A DNA stretch of 64,000 nt from Paracentrotus lividus (taxonomy: Eukaryota > Echinodermata > Echinoidea > Camarodonta > Echinidae). Within the stretch, counting starts at the first letter, position 1. Every line of letters starts with the position of its first letter. Location: contig CALNVZ010003433.1 of NCBI GenBank assembly GCA_940671915.1, positions 23,726,886 to 23,790,885 of the forward strand, written 5' to 3'. A program made the translations under genes and the position numbers. The notes under the pieces are model-generated. The model saw nothing but the letters and a program-made list of their open reading frames with translations, did no database searches and was not told where the DNA came from. This document shows positions 44,301-53,978 of the stretch, piece after piece.

Positions 44301-47300
44301 AATATGTTTACAGAAGAGAAAAAAGAATAGTGATCAAGACCTTCAGTGATTCCTTGTTATGTTTTTAATATTTCTAGTAAGTTTGATCTTTCATAAGCTC
44401 ATCAATTTCCAGCAGTCCTGAGGATAGGACGTAAAATGATAGGGAATTGACATTACAATACGGTGGAAACTCGTTATAACGAGATCTGATATAACAAGGT
44501 AATTTTGCTGGTCCTAGCCCTTTGCAATCTTTTTTTTTTTTAACCCTGATACAACAAGGTAACTTCTATGGTCCTTAGGACCTTGTTTATAATGAGTTTC
44601 CACTGTAACAACAATATTAATAACTGTAGATCTTTATAAGACATTTCCCTGATGTACATTGATTACCATTCTTATCATTTCTCACTCACCTTGTGCTAGT
44701 AGCTCCTCCTTTATCCTTGCTTCCAGTGCCTTGGTATGAGGAACAGTGAAGGGTCTGTTACCATTCTTTGGGGAAGTCCCTGTATTACCATCAGTTATGG
44801 TACCATTCTCCTCCTGAAAGTAAGGACACCAAAGAGAGAGAGCGAGAGTTAGAAAGAAAAGTAAAACGTCACTTGGATTGCGACCACTTCTTAATTATTT
44901 ATACATTTTTTATTTTTTTTGGTAATATGTTGTGCTTTATTTGAGCTCTTAAAGAGTTAACAGCACTAGATATCTGTGATTTTATGTATATTTCACACTT
45001 CTTCACACTCATAGGCCCATATACTGCTACGAAGACTGAGTTTGCATGCGTCGCAAGTTCATACAAAGCTATTGTGCTCGGTTGCACGATCCTTTTGTTT
45101 GATGCGGATCGCACAATAGCTTTGTACGAACTTGCAACGCATATAAAACTCAGTCTTCATAGTAGAATATGGGCCAATGTGTCTACTTCCAGCATGCTCC
45201 AATTATTTGTACAGTGCCTAACTATTGTTATATGGGGAAGCTGGTTGAAAGAAAATCAATTTCTACAATGCCTTTAGGGTCATGAGGAGTCTTAGAGATC
45301 TTGCAGTGGGGAAATAAATACTTTCAATGATTATGCAAAATAAAATCTACTGTCTTCAATGTGATCAGCCTCCCCATTATGTTGGACATTTTCTTCCACA
45401 ATTCAATCTCAAAACCACAACAGGAATTTTGCTTGAATTTCTCAGAGCTCTGTTGCTACAAACTGTCATGATTTAGCAGGTGGTTTCACGGTGCACCAAG
45501 TATTCTTTTTTGAGGTTATGAGTGATCCTCGACGTTTCGATGAGCATGTTCTTCATGAGAATGAATGAAATGTCTTCATGAGAAGAACATGTTCACCGAA
45601 ACATCAAGATAGGGTAGGTCCTTTCACGACCACTCATAACCTCAAAAAAGAATACTTGGTGCACCGTGAAACCTTCACTTCCTAATCGTTCTACCTCCAG
45701 TGAAATCTTCACAGAATTTCATGATTTACATGTAAGTCGTAAATCAGACATAACCCCAAGAACCATGACAAACATCTGTTGCTAAAAATTTGATGTCAGA
45801 AATCATGTGATTATATCATGACATAACTCCACTATAATGACACAAATCTATTTCATGATACATTCAAGTTTCTAGCAACAGGGCCCAGGAACCCGTATCA
45901 CAAAGGTTTGCAATCAATCGCAAAATGGCAATAGCCAATCAAAATTGTTGATGCAATTGCTTTTGGTCCAAAAGACTGACCAGCAACCAAAAAAAAGAGT
46001 AGTTCTTTCAAATTAGCAATTGCTCGCAAACCTGTGTGTTACGGGGCCCAGATGTGATAGGAATGAAAGGGTTAATACCTTGGATGATTCCATGAGAAAG
46101 TCTTCCTCCAGGGGGCACATAATGTTCTCTTCTACCAATGCTGAGATGAGACGTTGGGTCAGGGTGCCAAACGGACAACAATCATCATCAGGCCTAGAGA
46201 AACATAATCATCAGTGGAAAGAATTCAATTGAAGATCAAAGTAAATAAAGGAAAGGAGACAATTCATGAACGCCTCTCTCCACACTCAAAATTTAATTAT
46301 TCGAAACAAAAGTAAAATGGAAATTATTTTTGCCCAATTGATCGTGGGCCCGGAAGCCACTGTCCAGCACCAGACTGACGTTGCTTAAAGGTAGTGTCAT
46401 CCTTTTTCACAAATTGCGAAAACTAATGCAACTTGGCATAACATTAGAATATGATCGACCTATACTGTCTATTCAATCTTACTGTCATAGGTTACCTAGA
46501 TCAGTAATATTAAACTGAAATCTGACTACCAATCTAGACCAGCTCTCCCCCAGCATCGCTGATATTACAGCGCGTGCAGCTCCGCTCAGCACGGACCACA
46601 CACAGCAACATACACACGGCGTATCAGCGTACAGTATTCTCTGCGCTAACGGTCAACGGTCTATTTGAATTTTGCAGCGTACGGTTAATTTTCGTGGTAT
46701 GAAAAATTAGGAATGAATTTTTGTAATCGCAATATAATGACAAGTATACACATTTGAGCTTAATCATGTTGTGGGAAGATAAAGTCATTGATATACTACT
46801 AAAAACTAGAAATGTCAGATTTTCGCCTGCAAAAGGATGACACGGTCTTTAAGAAGTTGATAAGGAAAGGAGTGAGCATGGAAAAGAAGTCAGTACAGAA
46901 AAGTATAATGTTGTCATCACAGGAGAGTAGTCGATAGTTAAAGGAATTTTCCGAAATTTTCTCAGAGTGCCAAAAGGACAACAATCATCATCAGGTCTGG
47001 GAAGAAGGGAATCTTCGAGAGAAAAAGGGTCAATTAAGAATCTAAATATACGAAAGGGGTAAATTAAAGAAAAAAGTCAATATTGGAGAAAAAAAATTAC
47101 TCAAGGAAAGTACAATGAAGTAAATACAGAAAGGTACAATACATTTTATTACAAGTGAGTAGTAAATATGAAAAAGAATCAAAATATCAATAATCATTTG
47201 ATATTGGAAAAGGATTTCAAACAGACAAAAATCATCACCTATTAATGAAGCCATTAAATGCTTTATAATTAAGCAGTCAATGGCACCTATGCTTTTAAGT

Positions 47301-49747
47301 CCTATACAAGGGACTTGGTATTGGTGATAACTGTTTTACTAATGATCGGTGGCTAATTTGCTCTCAAAAGAGAGTCTAAATAAGCTCGGTTAAATGGGAA
47401 GGAGGAAGGCAAACTGTGTAATGACATCAAATTATGTGCAACTAACCTGTCTGCTTTCTTGAGCATAGCTTTGGCTTCTTTTGTATTTGGCGATGCTCCC
47501 TTCTTCTTGTCTGTTATTCTTCCACCTGTACAGAAATAACAAAAATGATTGATCACCAGTCAGCATGTTCCATTTATTGCTACAAACTTAAAATAAAAAG
47601 CAATGTGTCTAAAAATGAATTTACAAAGACATTCATCCTCAGGTGTCCTACAAAGTGATCTTTAACAATGCCAAAAACCGACCCTAAACATAGAACCATC
47701 AGTACAATGTAAGTTTCCTTATCCAGCCATGTGTGACACATCCTTTTGAAACACCAGGGGGGCATTTCATCAAAGGACTTGTCAGACATTTTATCCGACA
47801 AATTTGCTCTCAGCCAATCAGATGCAAGCATTTCAGTAGCTTATAACAGTCTGTCCGATAAAACGTCCGACAAGTCCTTTGGTGAAATGCCTCCCTGGTG
47901 AACATAGTATTAAAAGACTTGTTGTAAATGTCATTACCTTCTCTTTGCTCTTCAAGTAAATCCTCATGTGCCCATCGCACTGAATAGTGCTTCCCTAACG
48001 ACGGAACCTTGAAATATTCTGTCTCCTCTTCCCCGCTCTTGATAAGCTCATCCAAGACCTTCAAATCATCATTTGTGATGTCAGCACAATACGGCTCCAC
48101 CGAGGCCCAGAAACGATCGATGGTGTCGTTGCGGGGCAGGCGAGGGGGTGCTACGTCAGAGAGCGGATCATCGGTAAATTCATATTCCTGTAATTTTTGC
48201 TGGTTCAAAGAGATAGGATGAAGCAGAAAGCACATTGGTAGATGGGCAAGAATGAGTGAGATTTAAAGTAGTATTTGAAAGAGCTGCATGTACTTCTCTA
48301 TCCTCGTAACAACTCATACAATACCATCACATCAAAATCTTAATGGATGAATTCTTCATTCTTTGCTTTTCATAGAAGTTGGAAAAGTACATATGCAAGA
48401 CAAATTAAAGGAAATTAGACAAATAATAAAAGAGTTTTCAATTATTTAAGGACAGTGAGATGCAATGATATGGTTAGAATTTTCTTTATAGACAAGTCAG
48501 CATTGTCATCATGATTAGGGTCTATAATGCCCCATCCTCCCACCAAATCTTAGGGGGTTGGGGGTGTAATGACCGGTAGGGTTGCACAATGCATGTCACA
48601 ATCTGGTCACAAAAATGCATTATTTACGTCTGGGACCAATATCTGACATCATCAACCTCAGTCCCTTATCAATTTGTGGGCCTTTTTAGAGAAAATAACT
48701 GAAATCATTTGAATTGTTTACAACAAAAATCAGCCCACAAACTGATGCGGATCGGACCGAGGTTCGAATCCCAGTAATGTCTTTCGAATGGTGACGTCAC
48801 AGGATGGACCCATACATAAATAATGGGTCAGTGTGACGTCATGCGTCGCTGCAACATTATCAGTCGTTACAGGGTGTGGGGCTTTTATATTACTCTCCCA
48901 GCTTAGGTGTATACTCACGTTCATGCTCTTAGCTTTAGGTCTGTTAGATCCACCCCCAGGGGTGCTTGTGTTACCCCCTTTCCCGCTGGACTCTTTCATT
49001 TTCTTTGGAGGTTTCTCTGCCTTCTCCTCAGTTCTCCCTCGCTTGCCAGATGAGGGTGTACTAGGAGTTGCAGCTTCTTCTTTCTTATCCTGTAAAATAA
49101 GTGAAATCATTTTTATTTTTTTTAGATAATTTTGGATTTTCACCTGAAATCAATCTTATAATAATATAATGTATGTAAGTAGTCACTGGTATTAAAATTA
49201 TTGCTTGTTTTTGCATCTAAAATAGAGCATACACATATATGAATTCCATCCTATTGTTGCTAACATTTTGGTCTCATTTCTAAATAGAGAATATCGTTGC
49301 TGAGTTGATAAAAGCTTGTCTCTCAAAAATGTCAAACGTTCAGGAGAGCGGAAAAACACACTATTACATAGGAGATTGCCTTTCCTTCGGCATGCCATGA
49401 CAGCTTCACTTTTGGGGTAAGAGAGGTCGAATATGAACAGGACATCACTTGAGTGATTACTAGCCCAGCAACGACATATTACTTCTACAATGAATGGGGT
49501 TGTTTACACATTTGGCTCCTTTTTAAATAGAGCATTTTATGAATTCTACCCTGAATGGGGTTGTTGCTTACTGGTTTAGCTCCTTTCTTGTCTTTCTTGA
49601 CCTCCTGGAGATCCGTCATGCTCTGGACCTCCTGCTGGATCTGACGGATCCTTCTTGTGACGGCTGCTAGCATGGTTTCTAGCTCCAGCTGGAGACAATC
49701 TAGCTCCTCCAAGCTAATGGCTCCATTCTCATCCTCTCTCTCAACCA
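41315..49747 (-). CDS. TADA3: transcriptional adapter 3 (ADA3), 5' end missing
   Basis: Eight exons on the minus strand: 49747-49572, 49089-48919, 48199-47938, 47525-47447, 46193-46079, 44813-44690, 43713-43520 and 41444-41315. All junctions are consensus and keep frame; about 417 residues are visible. ADA3 links ADA2 and GCN5/PCAF in the SAGA and ATAC histone acetyltransferase complexes. Matches to human TADA3 run in order: ISLEELDCLQLELETMLAA; QEYEFTDDP; DRFWASVEPYCADIT; LGKHYSVRWAHEDLLEEQ; CPFGTLTQRLISALVEEN; PFTVPHTKALEARIKEELLA; QEELKALYAHNRSQKQ; RQELRQKLRAADNE. Roughly the first 35-45 residues (human exon 1-2 part) are absent; nothing fits in 49748-50897, so they probably lie in the gap at 50898. 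The last exon needs one extra base at two places to continue as the expected Lys-rich tail and end at 41315; as written it stops early. Confidence 0.93.
43785..43865 (-). pseudogene. relic copy of TADA3 exon 7 start
   Basis: Repeats the acceptor and first ~80 nt of the exon at 43713: minus strand CACAG then GACTGCTTGATATC, reading LLDINDSMIIGEGDEVLLEL before a stop. It lies in the intron immediately upstream. It is non-functional as an exon because of the stop and missing donor. Confidence 0.8.
44055..44136 (-). pseudogene. second relic copy of TADA3 exon 7 start
   Basis: Acceptor CACAG followed by a frame reading LLDIDDPMVMGEEEEVLLKL and then diverging. The frame stays open for about 31 codons, but no consensus donor follows. 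Confidence 0.8.
44210..44280 (-). pseudogene. third relic copy of TADA3 exon 7 start
   Basis: Retains the 'ctatccacag' acceptor and 'gaagctctagaagtacct' (plus strand), but the middle is rearranged and shortened. Confidence 0.7.
44395..44440 (-). pseudogene. fourth, shortest relic of TADA3 exon 7 acceptor
   Basis: Plus-strand 'ctcatcaatttccagcagtc' and 'ctgaggataggacgtaaaat' match only the acceptor side of the exon and the flanking intron. Confidence 0.55.
44458..44608. mobile_element. MITE, CGGTGGAAACTCGTTATAA termini
   Basis: The left end CGGTGGAAACTCGTTATAAC mirrors the right end TTTATAATGAGTTTCCACTG. Inner 'aacaaggtaa' words are repeated. It lies in a TADA3 intron. Confidence 0.75.
45013..45175. 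mobile_element. near-perfect hairpin MITE, 163 bp
   Basis: GGCCCATATACTGCTACGAA and GACTGAGTTT at the left mirror AAACTCAGTC and TTCATAGTAGAATATGGGCC at the right. Inner TTCATACAAAGCTATTGTGC mirrors GCACAATAGCTTTGTACGAA. The stem runs almost to the centre. Confidence 0.85.
45481..45673. mobile_element. hairpin MITE, 193 bp
   Basis: TGGTTTCACGGTGCACCAAG and TATTCTTTTTTGAGGTTATG are mirrored by CATAACCTCAAAAAAGAATA and CTTGGTGCACCGTGAAACC. The central GAACATG and TTCTCATGAAG words also pair. Confidence 0.85.
45881..46049. mobile_element. MITE beside a TADA3 splice donor
   Basis: GGGCCCAGGAACCCGTATCA, then CAAAGGTTTGC, at the left mirrors GCAAACCTGTGTGTTACGGG, then GCCC, at the right. Its edge is 29 bp from the end of exon 5 (46079). 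Confidence 0.75.
46384..46853. mobile_element. MITE, ~470 bp, CTTAAAGGTAGTGTCATCC termini
   Basis: The left end CTTAAAGGTAGTGTCATCCT and the right end AAAGGATGACACGGTCTTTAAG are inverted over about 22 bp. The interior is GC-richer near 46540-46660 and has no frame of note. Confidence 0.7.
46955..46998 (-). pseudogene. partial copy of TADA3 exon 5 acceptor end
   Basis: Plus-strand 'cagagtgccaaaaggacaac' and 'aatcatcatcaggtctggga' repeat 46160-46199 (exon 5 with its acceptor) with few changes. The rest of the exon is absent. Confidence 0.7.
47752..47901. mobile_element. hairpin MITE beside TADA3 exon 3
   Basis: CACCAGGGGGGCATTTCATC and AAAGGACTTGTC mirror GACAAGTCCTTT and GGTGAAATGCCTCCCTGGTG. 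The inner stem is TTTTATCCGACA / TGTCCGATAAAA. It ends 37 bp from the exon 3 donor. Confidence 0.85.
49490..49531 (-). repeat. partial copy of TADA3 first visible exon end
   Basis: Plus-strand 'gaatggggttgtttacacat' and 'ttggctcctttttaaa' resemble 49553-49588 ('gaatggggttgttgcttact', 'ggtttagctcctttcttg'), which spans the exon end and donor. Short and diverged. Confidence 0.45.
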
Positions 49748-49792
49748 CTGCAAGATAGAAAGCAGACATTTATATCATATTGGATGGCTCAG

Positions 49793-49893
49793 AATGGAAT
49801 ACCAGAAATATTCCACAAGTTAGGGCCAATATAGCACAAATCAAAGATGAGTGCAATATTGGCCCTGACGAGTGGAACCTGTTGGTATCCCAT
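49793..49893. mobile_element. hairpin element, ~100 bp
   Basis: TGGAATACCAGAAATATTCC and TAGGGCCAATAT mirror ATATTGGCCCTGAC and GGAACCTGTTGGTATCCCA. Confidence 0.7.
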
Positions 49894-50897
49894 GATGTAA
49901 AGCCATTCTATATCATTATTATCTATCATCATTATCCAGAAAAGCATATTATTGTTTGATCAACATTGTAAAAGTTACTGGCATTGAGCTATAACTGCAG
50001 ACGATGGTAACTTTTGATCTTGTCTAGTTTTACCGTTGATCCTCCGAACCAGCAATGCACAGATCATTATTATATGTATTATTATGGAATTTTAAAGGGG
50101 TTGAGTAACTTTGTGGAGGCTTGCAAAAATCTGAACTGTGATGCCCTACATGATGTCAGTGCATGTCATGCCTGGTGCATGTAATAATGTGTCAGGAGGA
50201 AACCCCCCAAAATTAATTTCCTACGCTTCATTACATGCTTCACAATAAGACCCTCAATAGACTGCATGCATACCAAGGGATACTTATGACTGTAGTGATA
50301 TTCACTCATCAATATTTTGACAATTAAATAACCAAATAGTTTCAAAATGTCAAGCGGTTCCTGCAGAGGATTTTTTGTTTATGAATAAATCTTTGATCGA
50401 TTGCAAAAGCCGAACGTTTGATATATTATAGACGCACAAGCGCACAAGTATACTGTTATTGATTTATTTTTCCTCCAAATTTATGTGAAAATCTACTTTG
50501 AAATCACTAGATTCTTAAGCTAAATTAAATGATAAAAACTGAAAATGAAAGTTTTTTTGTTGAAAGTCATATAAAATGGTATTATGATTGGCATTTTGGT
50601 AATTTATTCCCAGACTACGCCGATGGTGCATATAGCGCTGGTCCACCCAAGAGCGTCCCATATCATGATTGAAATTTGGAATGAAAATTTTGTTTTTAAA
50701 AGTGTTTATTTCTTATTAATATTTATTAGATAATTAGGCTAGAGAATCTACATACATCTTCTCTTGTTAATTTTACCCCCTAAAGAAATAAATTAATAAA
50801 AACAATAATAGAGTTCTGGGGGGCGTTTCACGAAACCGTCATAAGTCTAACTTCTTGACTAAATCGGAGATAGTGAACAACTTGTCCACAAGCGGGT
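49894..50897. other. TADA3 intron sequence up to the gap
   Basis: No exon matching the start of TADA3 is visible on the minus strand. A 'ggggcgtttcacgaaacc' phrase at about 50820 looks like a MITE end cut by the gap. Confidence 0.5.
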
Positions 50898-50997
50898 NNN
50901 NNNNNNNNNNNNNNNNNNNNNNNNNNNNNNNNNNNNNNNNNNNNNNNNNNNNNNNNNNNNNNNNNNNNNNNNNNNNNNNNNNNNNNNNNNNNNNNNN
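50898..50997. other. assembly gap (100 N)
   Basis: A run of exactly 100 N, the usual placeholder for a gap of unknown size. The missing TADA3 5' exon(s) probably lie here. Sequence to the right belongs to the duplicated unit, so the join itself is uncertain. Confidence 0.97.
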
Positions 50998-51880
50998 TTG
51001 ACCAAGCAGTGTTAGACCAAGTGGAAACTAGACTAATTGGACATTAGATGAAATGGGAATTAGACAAAATGTTAAATAGGCAAAGTGACAATTAAACCAA
51101 AGGGTTGTAGACAAAATGGAATAACATCACGCGGGATGAGACAAACAGGCATTAGTAAAAGTGGGTTGAGACCAAATGGCTTTTTAGCTATTGTAGATAG
51201 TGAGACAGAAATAGATGAAGAAAGAAGTAAAAAAAGAAAGAGTGAGAGAAATGTGAAGACAGAGTGATGGAGAGATATGGATAAAGATAGAAGACAGAGA
51301 TGAAGAAGTATATAGACAGAGTGAGAGCTTAGACCTTGTAGGGGAGACATCTATGGATAGACAGAAGATACAGCAATAGAGAGGGACAAACAAATATAAA
51401 AATCAGAGCGAAAGCAAAAAAATTAGATACAGTCCTCTCCCATTATAATGAGGTGCTTGGACTATGTTGTGTTACAATGAAAATATGTTACAGTCCAACC
51501 TTGATCATGTGGCTATCATTTAACCAGACTCCAGCCATGGATTGTATTCCTTATCAATATCAAATTCACATAAAAGCATGATTCACTTTCCTCCTGTTAT
51601 TCATATTATTTTCATCTTACACACATGGGCCCATGTTCACTAAGGTGGCTTAAAGTTAAGCCTAGCTTAAATCTGTGGTATAATTATGACTAGCAAAATG
51701 GGACACAATCTTGATAAGTCAATGTTTGATTTATCAGAATTTTTGGTGCTTAAACTTTAAAAAACTTCCAAAATTCCAGAATCCAGTAAATGTTTAGGAA
51801 ACATTGCCACTTTTGTCTCCCATTTTGCTAGCCATAGTTACACCAAAGATTTAAGCTAGGCTTAACTTTAGGCCACATTA
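50998..51880 (+). repeat. partial duplicate of 37740-38640
   Basis: Follows the first copy closely through 'accaagcagtgttagacc', the GAGAGA-rich stretch and the GGGCCCATG MITE, then stops inside that MITE at 'aactttaggccac'. It shares variants such as 'cgcgggatgagac' with 63260-63290 rather than with the first copy, so it is closer to the copy on its right. Confidence 0.85.
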
Positions 51881-52439
51881 CTTCTAAAAAGTAGAGTTTA
51901 ATATAGCAATTTAGTCATGTTTAATGCTTTAAGGCTTTTTTGATCATATTAAAATATTTTATACTATAGAAATTTTTGTAAAAAATATTAGAAAATATAC
52001 AATTTGTTCTTTTAAAGATACTCACGTGCCAGTTGGCAGAATTGAAGAGAAACGACAGACACTCTTTGCAACGTATATAACTTGTCTAGAGATTGTTTGT
52101 TGTATCATAAACTACTGCGGTAGCTTTTTAAACGGACGATTGACAGTCCTAGTTTATAGGACGTGATTAGGCTATAAATCTGACGTGATGGAGTACCATA
52201 CATTAGTCGAAAGACTTAATATAATTATTAATATAAAGTAGATCCTAGTAAATCTAGTGATTCAAGCACTCTGGGCCGCAGGGCCATGATGGGTTAGTAA
52301 GATTAACTTGTTCTTTGCAATTTGTTTAAAAAAATAATTATTATGTCAAATGATGATGATGGTGATGTGATGGTGAGGATGTGAAGTTTGATGATACGTG
52401 ATGATGGGGAATATTATTGGTGATGATGATGAATGTGGT

Positions 52440-53262
52440 GGGTGTTCTAGAGTCCAGGCACATCTCCCCGTGTGCGGGCCATACCGAACTATCTATTGAC
52501 ATTAACGGCGAGGTGAAGTCCTTTTGGAGCTTTCGGGCAAAACTTAAATCCTTGTCATTAAAATACCGATATATTACTTTAATATATATTCATATTCAGC
52601 CCGGTACACTATCGTACTTTGTTGGTGATCTTCTTATGTTGAATTTGGGGGGTCAAAATTTCAAACTTCTCCAGTAGAACAATTCGGGCTAGCATGCATA
52701 GGTTTGGTCTTCGTAAGTAACGCATTGCGTCTGGATTTGCGTGATTTAGACTATTAGACAAGTCATTAAACCATAGAGTTATAATTTTTTGCCATTTCAT
52801 TGGTATCTACGAAAATTCTGAGATTACTTTAACATTAGTAGCCTCAATGAATTATTTGCTCTCATGTCGTTTTGCATTCATTTTTCCGGCATCAGCCTCC
52901 TACTCTTCGTAACAAAATTTACAAACTATAAAGAAAAGCACGTTTGATCGAGGCTAGCTCAGGGTCCCCTTATTCAAGCTTTCTCAATATGGCCGAATCG
53001 GAGCAAATTTACGATAGCTAGGAGAAACCAAGATAAATCTTCTATTCTGGGAGCTACTATCCATGTTTGTTTTTATTTACACATATTCCGGTCGGTATGC
53101 CTTAGGTAAACGATGGCATTGCATGTATGTGATCATTTGTCTATAACAGTTTTTGGGGGTTGATTTCCACCATGTTTTATTGGGGAAACGTCAGCTTAAG
53201 GGCCAGAGCATATGTTTACTCAGCGACGCGCCACTAATCTGTGCCGGCCCGTTCGGGGACTA
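52440..53262. mobile_element. ~820 bp insertion in the second copy
   Basis: Replaces the point in the (GATGAT)/(GGTGGT) microsatellite where the first copy is continuous. The right end carries CCACTAATCTG...GACTAGTGG as a short stem. The interior has no convincing gene; the frame at 52417-52677 is unsupported. The class is unknown. Confidence 0.55.
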
Positions 53263-53348
53263 GTGGTGAGTCTGGTGGTGATGAATGATGCAAACCAAAG
53301 TGTCATGCGTTTACTTGTAAACATTCGGTTCTTGTAGAGATAAATCTA

Positions 53349-53978
53349 ACTATACAAACGCAGCCCGTTGCCGGAAAGCAGAAGAGAGAGATGTACTCTC
53401 CACCACGCCCATTTACCAGCGATTTTCAGCAGTGATGTGCGATCAGGTGATTATACTGGTCAATTTAATCAATCTAATGTTTAAAATGTTGTAGGTTTTA
53501 TAATGTTTTCCACCCGTAAACAAAAAGCGTAAAATGAAAGTACATTGTATATAAGAGCCCTTTTGACTCAACCCACAATGATTTTCGCGTTGGCCGTGTT
53601 CTTCTCATAAGTGTTGGTGCATCAGCTGCCCTTTTCCTATGACGTCATTTTACTGTAAGCGAAGACGTATTTAACTCTGTGGCGACGAAACTGCACCGCT
53701 GGAGAAATATGACGTTGAGGACTCAACTTTTCCTGTATTTTTCCTAACATTATTAGTTGAAATTACTTTGATGAACATTCGCAGATGTCCCACAGGATTC
53801 GAGGGGAAAAACTATACAAAGATTTGATTCCAATGTGAGTATGAATTCCAAATAGGTATTTTTTGACCACACTTCCCATCAATTTTCGGTCAGTATAGGA
53901 ATATGTTTAAAACTTCGCCAAATATGTTACTGGATCGTCAGTTCTCGTCGCTTCGCGACGGGGGCTGGTCATTTTTAT
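53349..53978. mobile_element. 630 bp insertion with 11 bp target duplication
   Basis: AGATAAATCTA occurs at 53338-53348 and again at 53979-53989, whereas the first copy has it once (30800 region). The enclosed 630 bp are absent from the first copy. There is no coding frame and no obvious terminal inverted repeat; the right end is 'tcgcttcgcgacgggggctg'. The duplication length would suit a retroposed or otherwise non-canonical element. Confidence 0.7.

Noticed and set aside
52417-52677. 86-residue frame in the insertion of the second copy
   Set aside because: No similarity, no splice context; it begins in microsatellite sequence.
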